Source of the DNA: G963678445 sp963678445 | GTDB taxonomy: Bacteria; Hydrogenedentota; Hydrogenedentia; Hydrogenedentales; G963678445 | Direction: 5' to 3' | DNA length: 64,000 bases | Assembly: GCA_963678445.1 (NCBI GenBank) | Contig: OY782877.1 | Location: 3,534,001 to 3,598,000 of the forward strand | Shown here: piece by piece, positions 16,133 through 25,349 of the stretch | Position numbering within the stretch: position 1 is the first letter of the stretch | How the letters are laid out: each line of letters opens with the position of its first letter | Program-made: the position numbers and the translations under genes | The notes under the pieces: generated by a model | What the model saw: only the letters and a program-made list of their open reading frames with translations | What the model was told of the DNA's origin: nothing | Databases searched by the model: none

Positions 16133-17944
16133 ATGAAGAAAAAAGAAGGAATCGGCAGGCTTTTCGAGATCGCGGGGGAACGCAAAGGACTGCTCGTCGT
16201 CTCCAGCGTTCTTTCCGCGCTCAGCGCGGCGTTCATGCTTGTGCCGTATGCCGCGGTCTATTTCGTTCTTGCCGAGCTCCTGAAAAACGCGGGCGACGTT
16301 TCGTGCGCCGACAGCGCGCTGATGGCGCGCTGGGGCTGGAACGCGCTGGGCGGACTCGTCATCGGCATGGCTTTTCTATACGCCAGCCTGATGGCCTCGC
16401 ATGTGGCGGCGTTCCGGATTCTGTACGGATTGCGAGTGCGGCTGGCAAGGCATATCGGCAATCTCCACCTCGGGTATCTGACCCGAACCTCTACCGGCGC
16501 GGTCAAGAAGACGCTCGAGCAGAACGTTGAGAAGATCGAGAAATTCGTTGCCCACCAGATTCCCGACTTGGTGAATGTCGCGGCGACGGTGCTCCTGATG
16601 TTTACCGTCATGTTTTACCTGAACGGATGGATGAGCGCGGTGTGTGTGGTCGCGTTCCTGGCGGGCGTGGGCGTACAGATGTCGATGATGTTCGGCGAAG
16701 ACGCGAAGAACATGGTCGCCCAATACCACGATGCGCTGGAGAACATCAACGCCTCGGCCATCCAGTACGTGCGCGGTATGCCCGCGGTGAAACTGTTCGG
16801 GCAGACTGTGCGCTCCTTCCGCCGCTTTCATGGCGACATGATTCACTACCGCGATTTCGTCACCGCGTGGACCGACTCATTTCAGAACGGGTACCTGCTC
16901 TTCAAGACCATCCTGGCATCGTTCCTGACGTTTATCCTGCCTGTGGGCGTTCTGCTGTTGAGCCGCGAGCCGGACAATACGGCGCTGGCGCTGACTCTCC
17001 TCTTCTTCCTCGTCATGACGCCCGGAACCGCCGCGCCGCTGTACAAGCTGCTGTACATGTCATCCATGATGAAAGACATTAACGAAGGCGTCAACCGGAT
17101 CGACGCTATTTTCTCCGAACCTGAAATCGTCGAGCCCGCGCAACCACAGCAACCGACGCAATACGACGTGGAATTCGACGACGTCTCCTTTTCTTACGAT
17201 CTTCCTGAAACGTCCACGCGCACGGCGGCCCTCTCCGGCATTTCCTTTTGCGCCACGCAGGGAACGTTGACGGCGCTGGTCGGCCCGTCCGGGTCCGGCA
17301 AGTCCACCGTCGCCAACCTGATTCCGCGTTTCTGGGACGTGGGCAAAGGAGCGGTCCGCATCGGCGGCGTGGACATCCGCGACATGCGCACCGAAGACCT
17401 GATGAACGTGGTTTCCTTCGTTTTCCAGGACACCTTCCTGTTCTACGATTCGCTGTACGAAAACATCCGCATCGGGAAGCCGGACGCCACGAAAAAGGAA
17501 ATCGAGCGCGCGGCCCGCGCGGCGCAATGCCACGACTTCATCGAGCGCCTGCCGAACGGATACGACACGAAAATCGGCGAAGGCGGGGTGTATCTCTCTG
17601 GCGGTGAGGAGCAGCGCGTATCGGTTGCGCGGGCGATCCTGAAGGACGCGCCCATCCTCGTGCTAGACGAGGCAACGGCCTTTGCCGACCCCGAAAACGA
17701 GCACAAAATGCACCTGGCGCTGCGAGAACTGATCAGGGACAAAACCGTGATCGTCATCGCGCATCGCCTTTCGACCATTCGCGAAGCGGATCAGATCATC
17801 GTACTGAACCAGGGCCACATCGCCGAACGCGGCAGGCACGAAGAACTGCTGCGTGACGAGGCGCTTTACCAACGCATGTGGGAAACCTACAGCAGCGCTT
17901 CGGCCTGGGGATTCCGTCAGATGCAGGAGGAGACCGTTCTATGA
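16133..17944 (+). CDS. ABC transporter half, exporter fold (membrane plus ATPase)
   Basis: Start at ATG 16133 (MKKKEGIGRLFEIAG) with GGAG seven bases upstream; 603 residues. Six membrane helices fill residues 15-310. The ATPase follows: Walker A GPSGSGKST near 384, Q-loop SFVFQDTF, signature YLSGGEEQRVSVARA near 487, Walker B ILVLDEATAFADPENE and H-loop IAHRLST. The DEATAFADPENE string is typical of the IrtAB/YbtPQ group of heterodimeric exporter-fold transporters, some of which import siderophores. Its stop overlaps the start of the partner gene (ATGA), so the two halves are made together. Confidence 0.85.
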   Translation: MKKKEGIGRLFEIAGERKGLLVVSSVLSALSAAFMLVPYAAVYFVLAELLKNAGDVSCADSALMARWGWNALGGLVIGMAFLYASLMASHVAAFRILYGLRVRLARHIGNLHLGYLTRTSTGAVKKTLEQNVEKIEKFVAHQIPDLVNVAATVLLMFTVMFYLNGWMSAVCVVAFLAGVGVQMSMMFGEDAKNMVAQYHDALENINASAIQYVRGMPAVKLFGQTVRSFRRFHGDMIHYRDFVTAWTDSFQNGYLLFKTILASFLTFILPVGVLLLSREPDNTALALTLLFFLVMTPGTAAPLYKLLYMSSMMKDINEGVNRIDAIFSEPEIVEPAQPQQPTQYDVEFDDVSFSYDLPETSTRTAALSGISFCATQGTLTALVGPSGSGKSTVANLIPRFWDVGKGAVRIGGVDIRDMRTEDLMNVVSFVFQDTFLFYDSLYENIRIGKPDATKKEIERAARAAQCHDFIERLPNGYDTKIGEGGVYLSGGEEQRVSVARAILKDAPILVLDEATAFADPENEHKMHLALRELIRDKTVIVIAHRLSTIREADQIIVLNQGHIAERGRHEELLRDEALYQRMWETYSSASAWGFRQMQEETVL

Positions 17945-19674
17945 GCGCATTGCACAATATCACCGTCGGGCATCCGGAAAAGCTGGCGCGGCCGGTCTTC
18001 TTCACGCTTCTCGCCAACCTCGTGAACATCCTTCCCTTCGTGCTGCTGATTGAGGCGGTGAAGGTCATCTTTGAGTCCTACGCGTCAACAGACGCTCCGC
18101 TCGATACCACAACGCTCTGGTGGACCTGTGCGGCGTTGGCGGTTTCCATGATATTCATTTTCCTGGCCGAACGCCCGGCCTACCGCGCCTGTTACCGGGG
18201 GGCGTATTCCGTCGCGGCGGAAGGACGCGCGGAACTGGCCGAACATTTACGCAAGCTCCCGCTGGGGTATCTTTCGGGCCGCGACCCCGGCGACCTCGCG
18301 AACATGCTGATGGGCGATTTCGCCCTGCTGGAGCACGGCATATCCCACTTGGCGCCGCAACTCATCGGCGCACTGGTGATGCCGGTGTTGGCCTTCGCCG
18401 GTCTCTGCTTTCTGGACTGGCGCATGGCGCTGGCGATGTTTGTGGCGCTGCCGGTGGCGCTGCTCATTTTCACTGGAGCGACGAAACTGCTCCGCTATCT
18501 CGGCGCGCGCCACATGCGCGCAAAGATCAACGCGGGCAATCGCCTGCAGGAATACCTGTACGGCATCCGCGTGATCAAGGCGCACAACCTGACCGGTGCG
18601 CGGTTCGAACGCCTGGAAACGTCCTTTCGCGAAATGATGCGCGAGAGCATCCGCATTGAGGGATGGATGGGACCCTTCGTCATGCTCGCCATCGCCAGCA
18701 TGCGCGCAGGGCTTACGGTCATGGTGCTGGTCGGCGTGCATCTCCTTGCCGGCGGAACGCTCGACCTGATCGTGTTCGTGATGTTCCTGATCGTCGGTTC
18801 GCGCATCTTCGATCCGCTGACGCTGGCGCTCATCAACTTCGCGGAACTCCGCTACAGCGAACAGGCAGGCGAACGCATCCTCAATCTGTACCGGGAGCCG
18901 GAGATGGACGGAACGGGCGCGCCCCCCGAAGCCTGCGACATCGCGTTCAACGACGTGACCTTCGGTTACCAGGACGAACCGGTGCTGCACGATATCTCGG
19001 CGCGGATGCAACCGGGAACGCTGACCGCGCTGGTCGGCCCGTCCGGCAGCGGCAAGAGCACCCTGCTGAAACTGGCGGCCCGATTCTACGATCCCGCGAA
19101 CGGCTCGGTCTGCCTCGGCGGCCAGCCCATGAGCGGCATGGAACCCGAGGTGCTGTTCAAGAAGCTGTCCATGGTTTTTCAGGACGTGTACCTGTTTCAG
19201 GACACCATCCGAAACAACATCCGCTTCGGCCGGGAAGGCGCGACCGACGCCGAAGTGATGAAAGCGGCCAAGCAGGCCTGTTGCCACGAATTCATCTCCG
19301 CCCTTCCGCAGGGCTACGACACGCCCGTTGGCGAAGGCGGCTGCACGCTCTCCGGCGGCGAAAAGCAACGCATCTCGATTGCCCGCGCCTTTCTGAAAAA
19401 CGCGCCCATCATTCTCCTAGACGAAGCCACCGCTTCTCTCGATCCCGAAAACGAACTGGAAGTGCAGAAAGCGATAGACACGCTCATCGAAGGACGCACC
19501 GTGATCGTCGTGGCGCACCGCCTCAGAACCATCTGCCGCGCCGATACCATCTACGTGCTGGACGCTGGCCGTATCGTGGAATCCGGAACACACGACGCGT
19601 TGCTCCGGCAGGACGGCCTCTACACCCGCCTGTGGAACCTGCAACAGGAATCCCATGGCTGGAGTCTCAACTGA
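17941..19674 (+). CDS. ABC transporter half, partner of the preceding gene
   Basis: ATG 17941 overlaps the previous stop; 577 residues. Membrane domain residues 10-320, then Walker A GPSGSGKSTLL near 365, signature TLSGGEKQRISIARAF near 469, Walker B IILLDEATASLDPENE and H-loop VAHRLRT. All catalytic elements are intact in both halves, so the heterodimer should have two working ATP sites. Together they would carry the substrate or product of the methyltransferases across the inner membrane; direction cannot be told, since this fold includes both exporters and siderophore importers. Confidence 0.85.
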   Translation: MSALHNITVGHPEKLARPVFFTLLANLVNILPFVLLIEAVKVIFESYASTDAPLDTTTLWWTCAALAVSMIFIFLAERPAYRACYRGAYSVAAEGRAELAEHLRKLPLGYLSGRDPGDLANMLMGDFALLEHGISHLAPQLIGALVMPVLAFAGLCFLDWRMALAMFVALPVALLIFTGATKLLRYLGARHMRAKINAGNRLQEYLYGIRVIKAHNLTGARFERLETSFREMMRESIRIEGWMGPFVMLAIASMRAGLTVMVLVGVHLLAGGTLDLIVFVMFLIVGSRIFDPLTLALINFAELRYSEQAGERILNLYREPEMDGTGAPPEACDIAFNDVTFGYQDEPVLHDISARMQPGTLTALVGPSGSGKSTLLKLAARFYDPANGSVCLGGQPMSGMEPEVLFKKLSMVFQDVYLFQDTIRNNIRFGREGATDAEVMKAAKQACCHEFISALPQGYDTPVGEGGCTLSGGEKQRISIARAFLKNAPIILLDEATASLDPENELEVQKAIDTLIEGRTVIVVAHRLRTICRADTIYVLDAGRIVESGTHDALLRQDGLYTRLWNLQQESHGWSLN

Positions 19675-19689
19675 AAAAGGTGAATTACC

Positions 19690-20226
19690 ATGGAAAACAA
19701 ACACGTGGCGCGCCGGGGGATCTGGGAGAGGTTTCGCCGCAGGATGGTCCGGGTCATCGGCAGCCGACCGTCGGGGGGACTGGGGCGATTCCTGTACGCC
19801 CATCCCTGGGGCCACTACGCTGGTTTCCGGCTGGTTCTGGAGCGGTTGCGCCTGAGCGTAGACGACATCTATCTGGAGGTTGCCCAGGGCGGCGGCGTTC
19901 TACTGAGCTGGGCGTTCCGGGTGGTGAACAAGGGAGCCGCCATCGATCACAGCCCGGACATGGTGAAGCTCGCCACGCAAAGGAACCGTGCGGCGGTCGA
20001 CGCGGGTAGACTCGAAATCGTACAGGGCGATGCATGCAGGCTTCCCTGGGCGGAGGATACGTTTACGGCCATCGCCTGTTCGGAGGCGTTCTTCTTCTTT
20101 CCCCGGCCCGACGCAGCCCTCAGAGAAATGCACAGGGTGCTGCGGCCCGGCGGCCGCGTTGTCATCGCTACGATGTCAAAAGGCGGACTTCGCGGATCGA
20201 GACGAAGCTCCTCGACTTCTTCATGA
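19690..20226 (+). pseudogene. Class I methyltransferase, 3'-truncated
   Basis: The protein follows the methyltransferase plan up to LRPGGRVVIATMSK (strand 5), then runs into unrelated sequence and stops at 20226. The last 50-60 residues of the fold are missing and the end overlaps the 3' end of a convergent DUF1566 gene, so a deletion or rearrangement near 20180 has cut it. Its SAM loop is also unusual (LEVAQGGGVLL where EVGCGxG is expected), while SEAFFFFPRPDAALREMHR is normal for the family. It is the seventh methyltransferase-type gene of the operon and probably inactive. Confidence 0.6.
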
Positions 20227-21268
20227 AAGAGATGCGTGCCTCAGCCGAGTCGAAACGCGCATGCGACGTGCCCGTCCAGTAATAGGCGTAGTCAATAACG
20301 CCGCCTTCATTCGTGATGGGCGTGGCCTCGAAAATCGGTGCGATAGCCGCCGATTGCGTGGTATCGGGAGAGCGTGAATAGTCCACGATGCTGTGCAGTT
20401 CCTTGGCATTGGGAAGCCGCCAGTCGGAGTAACCCGCGTATTCCAAGCCCTCGGCCCACTGCAGTGCTTCCCGCCAATCAAGCTTGCCGTCGCCCCGGGC
20501 TCCCGCCTTGAGCGCGGCGCTATCGAGCTGCATCCAGGTCAGCCCCGTGGCGCGATCCGTGACCGTGCCGTCCCCATTGTCGACGAAGTCATTCCTGCCG
20601 TAAAACGAATTGCCACGGACGTAGATGACGTAGAACCCCTTTTCGAAGCCACGGGGGGCGGGCCCGGCGGGGTAGCCCTTGATTCGTCCGTCGGCGAAAT
20701 TCACGCCAAACATGGCCCGCGCATTGCCCATCACCCTGCCGGCATACAGCGTGCTGGTTGCCCACTGTGAATCGATGATGCGATCGCCGTCGCTCGGGTT
20801 GCCATACTTGAAATTGAAGTATCGCCAGTCGATAAAAGGCCGCTCGCCTTGCGCGCTCCGGCTCATGGGGTTGGGGTCGGTACCCGAGAAGAGTATCAGA
20901 GAATACAGCTCCTTGACCGAGGGCAGACGCCAATCATCATACCCGCCGGTCCGGCACTCCGTGGCACCCGCGGCCGCTTGACCATATGTCCTCTTCGGCC
21001 CCGGATCAGCCTGTCACATAAGCCCGGTGTTCAGGTCGGTCACCGTGCCGTCATCGTTGTCGCGATACGCGGGTTGGTTGCCACTGTACCCGAAGAAGGC
21101 ATCGGAACGGCCAGGATAGCCAATCTCGGCGACGTTGTCATAGCAGCGAACTTGGGCAGTGTCCACGATAGGGTAGGTCAGCCGGAGCGATTCTCCCGCG
21201 CCCGGTGCGCCGGCACAAAGACAGAGCGCCACCAGCGTTGTCGTGAGGGTTGCATGTCTGGTTTTCAT
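20168..21268 (-). pseudogene. Secreted DUF1566 protein with TGA at a conserved Trp position
   Basis: On the minus strand, ATG 21268 (behind AGGAG) opens a signal peptide (TTTLVALCLCAGAPGAG) and the first DUF1566 element DNDDGTVTDLNTGLM. TGA at 21014-21016 follows where the family has Trp (GLMW), and the same frame stays open for another 280 residues: GGYDDWRLPSVKELYSLI, then a second repeat DNGDGTVTDRATGLTWM and YSDWRLPNAKELHSIVDY. The paired repeats are typical of secreted or surface carbohydrate/collagen-like-associated proteins. The C-terminus looks cut (the usual VRCVRG ending is missing) near the truncated methyltransferase. Without the TGA the protein would have 366 residues. Confidence 0.65.
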
Positions 21269-21492
21269 CGCCTTCTCCTTTCTTGTGTCACCAGGAGCGT
21301 ACCAGCCGAAAATGAACGGGATGGGGCCGAATTCATTACGGGATTGTCATGCTCATCACCACGGTGGACGTCCAATACACTCGCTGCTGCTGCCAGCCGG
21401 GGCATTGCGGTGCAGGCGAGCCACGCCCGCGCTGTGTCCAGAGGCGCCACGCGCGCACCATGTTTTGCACTCGCACCTAACCTGGCGGTCAC

Positions 21493-22941
21493 TCACTCGC
21501 CCCATCCGGCCCAGTTACATTCACTGACCAGATACTCGAGCAATTGGAAACCCACTGACTCCAAGGAGACTCTACCGTTGGCCAGGATAACAACACCGAC
21601 ATGATCGTCAGCAATGAACCCGACGAAACCGCTGTGCCCGCCAGTCTGCCCATTGTGCCATATGACTTCACGTCCATCTTCGGCATCAAGCGCATTGATA
21701 TGCCAACCAAGCCCTATACCACTGCTAGGCGACATTGTATGCAGTGGTTTCTGAGTCGCCCGGAGAGCCGCGCCGAGGGCATTGTTGGGAGGGCGAACGC
21801 AAAGAGAAACAAATTCGAGCATGTCTTTACCGTTCGACAGAAGACCACCGGCCCCCACCATGGGGGCATCGAAACTCCAAATGTCGACTGGAAAAGCAAC
21901 CGCCATCGGTCCCACGCAGTAGATCCCTTGATACGCCTGGGCGATTTGCATGCCTTCACGGCACGATTCCCCGACTCCCGTATCGAACAGCCCCAGAGGT
22001 TCACACGTTCTCCCTCTTATGGCCTGAGCATAATCTTGCTGAAGGCGGCGGGAAAGAGCAAGACCCAAGATGCCCATGCCCAAGTTGGAGTATACGTACT
22101 CTCCACCGGTGTCACCGTTAGATTCATAGGCCTGGAGAAAATGCCAGAGCTCATGTGTTCCATAGCGTTTGTACGGATTCCGAACAGCCTCGAACGTGAG
22201 CAAAGACTTGAGAGTGAACATATTCGTAGGCAAACGGGGCAAGCCACTGGTATGAGTCGCAAGTTCTTTCAGCGTAATCTCGCCTGCGCCATTTCCGTCA
22301 CCCTTCTCAAACTCTTGAAATATTTCGTCAAGGCTAGTGTCCAATGCGACTTCGCCATCCAAAACGAGTTGGGATAGCAGTGTGCAGGTGAAGACTTTTG
22401 TTATCGAGCCGATCTCAAACAAGGTGCTTTCCGTCACGCGTTCTTGGGACGTCAGACGCTTGAAACCATAGCTGAATGTTGTCTTCACATCGTGAAGAAC
22501 GATTCCCACAACGACGCCCGTGGCGCGACACAGGACCGGCTCTGCGACAGATTCCTTCAGGGCAAGCGACGCCGAGACCGTATCCGCGGCGATTCCTTCG
22601 TCGGCGTGAATCACAACCACCGGATCATTGGCGAGAATATGGTCGCGGCCGGGCTTGCCAATCTCAATGCCGAAAGCACTAAGAACGTAGAACCCCGCCA
22701 ACGCAATCGCAACGCCGAGCACCCTGGTTACGATAGCTTCGCGATTCCTTGCGTATCGTCTTTCATTGCGGACTCCGTGCAGCAATCTCTGCTCCAGGCG
22801 AATAAGTGAAGAGGCAAAGAGCATCACGAACAGGCCCATAAAAAACATGACGCCGCCAATAATAGCGTGACTCATAGAGCAGAGCACCCCCACCAAAGCG
22901 AGGTTAAGACACAACCCACGGCCCGAGCCGGCCAAATCCAT
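21493..22941 (-). CDS. Membrane-anchored serine beta-lactamase/esterase family protein (class C PBP fold)
   Basis: 482 residues. The N-terminal 90 residues hold about three membrane segments (ALVGVLCSM, VMFFMGLFVMLFASSL, LGVAIALAGFYVLSAFGI). The catalytic domain shows GSITKVF (the SxxK nucleophile motif), YVYSNLGMGI (YxN) and WHNGQTGG (HxG, standing for KTG), the triad of AmpC-like hydrolases, PBP-type peptidases and esterases. THTSGLPRLP is also typical. These enzymes are often not true lactamases; peptide, D-amino-acid or ester hydrolysis is equally possible. The domain would face the periplasm. No neighbouring gene gives a function. Confidence 0.85.
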   Translation of the reverse strand: MDLAGSGRGLCLNLALVGVLCSMSHAIIGGVMFFMGLFVMLFASSLIRLEQRLLHGVRNERRYARNREAIVTRVLGVAIALAGFYVLSAFGIEIGKPGRDHILANDPVVVIHADEGIAADTVSASLALKESVAEPVLCRATGVVVGIVLHDVKTTFSYGFKRLTSQERVTESTLFEIGSITKVFTCTLLSQLVLDGEVALDTSLDEIFQEFEKGDGNGAGEITLKELATHTSGLPRLPTNMFTLKSLLTFEAVRNPYKRYGTHELWHFLQAYESNGDTGGEYVYSNLGMGILGLALSRRLQQDYAQAIRGRTCEPLGLFDTGVGESCREGMQIAQAYQGIYCVGPMAVAFPVDIWSFDAPMVGAGGLLSNGKDMLEFVSLCVRPPNNALGAALRATQKPLHTMSPSSGIGLGWHINALDAEDGREVIWHNGQTGGHSGFVGFIADDHVGVVILANGRVSLESVGFQLLEYLVSECNWAGWGE

Positions 22942-23025
22942 CTCACGCGAAACAGGCCAACCACCGCAGGGTTACGTTACAGAGCATTTTCCTAATTGTC
23001 AAGCCCCCGCTTTTTGGTCCAGCCT

Positions 23026-23208
23026 TTATGAGAGTTTGCGTGTTTCATGGTTGACGGAGGCGGTCGCGAAGTTGGGACCGTCGCCGGTTACGAGTGATCG
23101 TGACAGACCGAGCGCCACGACAATGTCTTCCTTCACCTCTTTCACCTTGTCCTCGACCTTGAGCACCTGTCCCTCGGTTCCGTGGGTCTCGACGGTCCCC
23201 TTGTGAAA
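23026..23208 (-). pseudogene. Fragment of a phage portal-like protein
   Basis: A minus-strand reading of about 60 residues without stops contains FHKGTVETHGTEGQVLKV, VKEDIVVALGLSRSLVTGDG and PNFATASVNHET before TAA at 23026-23028. The piece 'ALGxSRSLVTGxGPxFATAS' is what I expect near the C-terminal part of phage portal-type proteins, where a test for correct clip sequence is read. No start, and both ends are lost. It has the GC content of the terminase and tail genes, so it is likely another piece of the same prophage. Confidence 0.4.
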
Positions 23209-23212
23209 CGGT

Positions 23213-23527
23213 TTTCATAAAGACTCTCAGTTTTTTTGGGGAGGGTTGGGTTAACAGGGGGCTGTTAATTGGCGGGTCAAATGGGGGTGGAAAGTTTGGC
23301 GGATCGCCTTGTTTTATGGGGCCGGGGTGGGTTTCGAACTAAAAATGGCTTTTTTGAGGGGTGAGGTGTGTTTTTCCGTAAAGCGTTTCTATTCGGTGGC
23401 GTTTTGCTTTGGGAAAGCTTTCATAAATGTTGGCAGCGGGTTAACAGGGGTGTTTCGTAAATGTCGGTGTGGTGGGGATGCACCGTATGTAATGCTTTTC
23501 ATAATGTTTCTGGAACGGGTTAACAGG
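23213..23527 (+). repeat. Three dispersed copies of TTTCATAA...GGGTTAACAGG
   Basis: GGGTTAACAGG occurs at 23248-23258, 23438-23448 and 23517-23527, each preceded 16-30 bases earlier by TTTCATAA. The second and third copies share further bases between these two parts (ATGTT, GCGGG/ACGGG). The core GTTAAC is palindromic. Confidence 0.5.
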
Positions 23528-23856
23528 CTGGTTTTCTTGTGGGATGGGGTAGGTGTTGCGTGGTCGCCATAAAGCGGTTGCAGAAAACTTGTTCTTGGCG
23601 TGGCGGCGGGGCGCCTCGCGGTGATTTTTTGGGTAAGAGGTTCGGCGGCAGGGTAAGGAATGGAATGTCGGGGGATTGTGTGCAGAGGCTTGGGGAGATT
23701 TTTGGGGCGGGCAGGGGTGTTTGGATGCAGCAATCGGGTTGCTCCGTCTTGTGGAGTGGACTGAGAAGCAGTGTCTTTTAGGGTTGGGAGGCGCTTTTAA
23801 CATTCTCGGGTTCCTTCTTGTGGGGCGTCGTCGGATGAAGGAACGGACGGATGTCG
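23528..23856. other. G-rich, C-poor non-coding stretch before the transposase
   Basis: No supported gene. The plus strand is strongly enriched in G over C with runs such as TTTTTTGGG and GGGGCGGGCAGGGG. Possible left end of the insertion sequence; I could not find its terminal inverted repeat. Confidence 0.35.
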
Positions 23857-24993
23857 TCAGGCGGCCTGGTCGACAGGAGGCTCGTCGAGCCAGCGATACC
23901 CGGTCAGGAGGCCGTTGGCGAATTCGACGCGTTTGAGTCTGCCGGCGGTCAGGTCGTTGATCGGCGGAACGTGCTCGATTCTTTTTCCGTTCGCATAGGC
24001 ATCGGGTGTCATGCCGTTCAGTCCTTCGTGCGCCCGGTATTCATTAAACCAGAGGCGGTAGTCGTCGAGCAAGGTTTGAAGCGCTTCGGGCGTCTCGGCG
24101 CGGATGTGGTCGAGCAGTTCGTGTTTGACACTTTGCACGGTGCGTTCGGCAAAGCAGTTCATGGTCGGGTAGCGGGGCGGTGATTTGAGCTGATCGATTT
24201 CCAGCACGGCCAGTGCGCGCATTACCTGGCCCTGGAATAACGGGTCGCGGTCATGGACGATTTTTTCGGGCTGGCGCTCGGTCTGGTAAAACAGGCTGCC
24301 GAGGGTGGCGGCGACGTCGCTTGAGGCGATGCAGTCGCGGCCTTCGAACACCTTGAGTTGCATGATTTCTTTGGTGAAGGTGTCGCAGACGACGAGGAGC
24401 ATCATCTCCATGCCGTTTCGTAGTTGGGTGAAACAGAAGTCCATCGCCCAGATTTCGTCTTTACAGGCGCCCACCCATTTTTTCCAGGGATGCTGGTGTA
24501 TGCCGGTGGGATCGAAGCCGTTTTCTCTGAGCACTTTGGCGACGGTGTAGCGTGAAACCTGGATGCCCATCTGGGCGAGGGTCTTGGCTATCTTGACGGA
24601 GCCGAAGCGTGGATTGTCGCGTTTGATTTGCAGGATCATCGCTACGATTTTGGGATCGATGGGGGGACGTCCGCCACGGTTTTTGGGCTTTCTGAAGGGA
24701 TGGCGGAAACGCGTTGTCCAGATGCGGACGGTGCTTCGGCAGGTTCCCAGGTAGCGTTTCTGGAATCGGACGTTGTTGCGGTTGAGCAGGTAGCCGAGCA
24801 CCTGAAGCGCTCGTGCGCGGATGGGCATGGCAGTGCGCTTCCCTTTGGCCTTGCGCAGTTCCTTGCGTAACGCTTCATTGCACGCCTTGAGCGCCAGATT
24901 TTCCGCGTAGAGCCGTCGGAACTCACTTAGTTTGCACCTTGAGCGCCACAACAAGTAGGAGACGCCTAAGAACGCATTTGTTGCACTTGACAT
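23857..24993 (-). mobile_element. DDE transposase with integrase core (IS481/IS3-like)
   Basis: ATG 24993 (MSSATNAFLGVSY) to 23857, 379 residues, apparently intact. The N-terminal half has a helix-turn-helix region with GSVKIAKTLAQMG and VSRYTVAKVLRENG. The rve-type core shows IWAMDFCFTQLRNG (first Asp), VHDRDPLFQG (second Asp) and NCFAERTVQSVKHE (Glu), a complete DDE triad, then the usual LWFNEYRAHEGLNGMTPDAY ending. One-frame organisation without a programmed shift fits IS481 better than IS3. Element ends and target duplication could not be seen. It separates the phage fragments from the giant secreted protein. Confidence 0.8.
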
Positions 24994-24996
24994 CAC

Positions 24997-25349
24997 TGTT
25001 AGGATTGGGGTAGAACGCTATATATACTCCTTGACGGACAAGAGGGCTGAAAACTTCGCCGAGGAAAAAACGTAGTAGCAGTACCATGCCAATACGCACG
25101 GATTCTCGTGCGAAAGTGTATGCGTACTGCTTTTTGTCTTTAGGGGATGCGGTGAAGCACGTTTTCCGGTAACGCTAAAGTGGCGTTGTGGAAAACGCAG
25201 GGGATTTCCTCTTGAAAGTAGCAACTTGGGGATTCCTGCAGCATTTGAGCAAGAGCGAAATCGGATGCAGTCCGTGGTGATATAAGGTAAAGAAATCAAG
25301 TTTTGGGAACCCGGTTGTCGGGGGAATGTGAGATATAGAAAGAGTCCGG
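24997..25349. other. Intergenic region upstream of the giant protein
   Basis: AT-richer than the flanks; no gene supported. It presumably holds the right end of the insertion sequence and the promoter of the giant gene. No convincing -35/-10 pair with proper spacing was found. Confidence 0.4.

Noticed and set aside
18247..19368. A 373-codon minus-strand open frame
   Set aside because: Antisense of the second ABC gene, whose Walker and signature motifs are intact on the plus strand.
18663..20009. A 448-codon plus-strand open frame in another phase
   Set aside because: Arg/Gly/Pro-rich shadow of the ABC and methyltransferase genes.
23441..23803. A 120-codon minus-strand frame in the non-coding stretch
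   Set aside because: Pro/His/Lys/Thr-rich, an artefact of the strong G excess on the plus strand.
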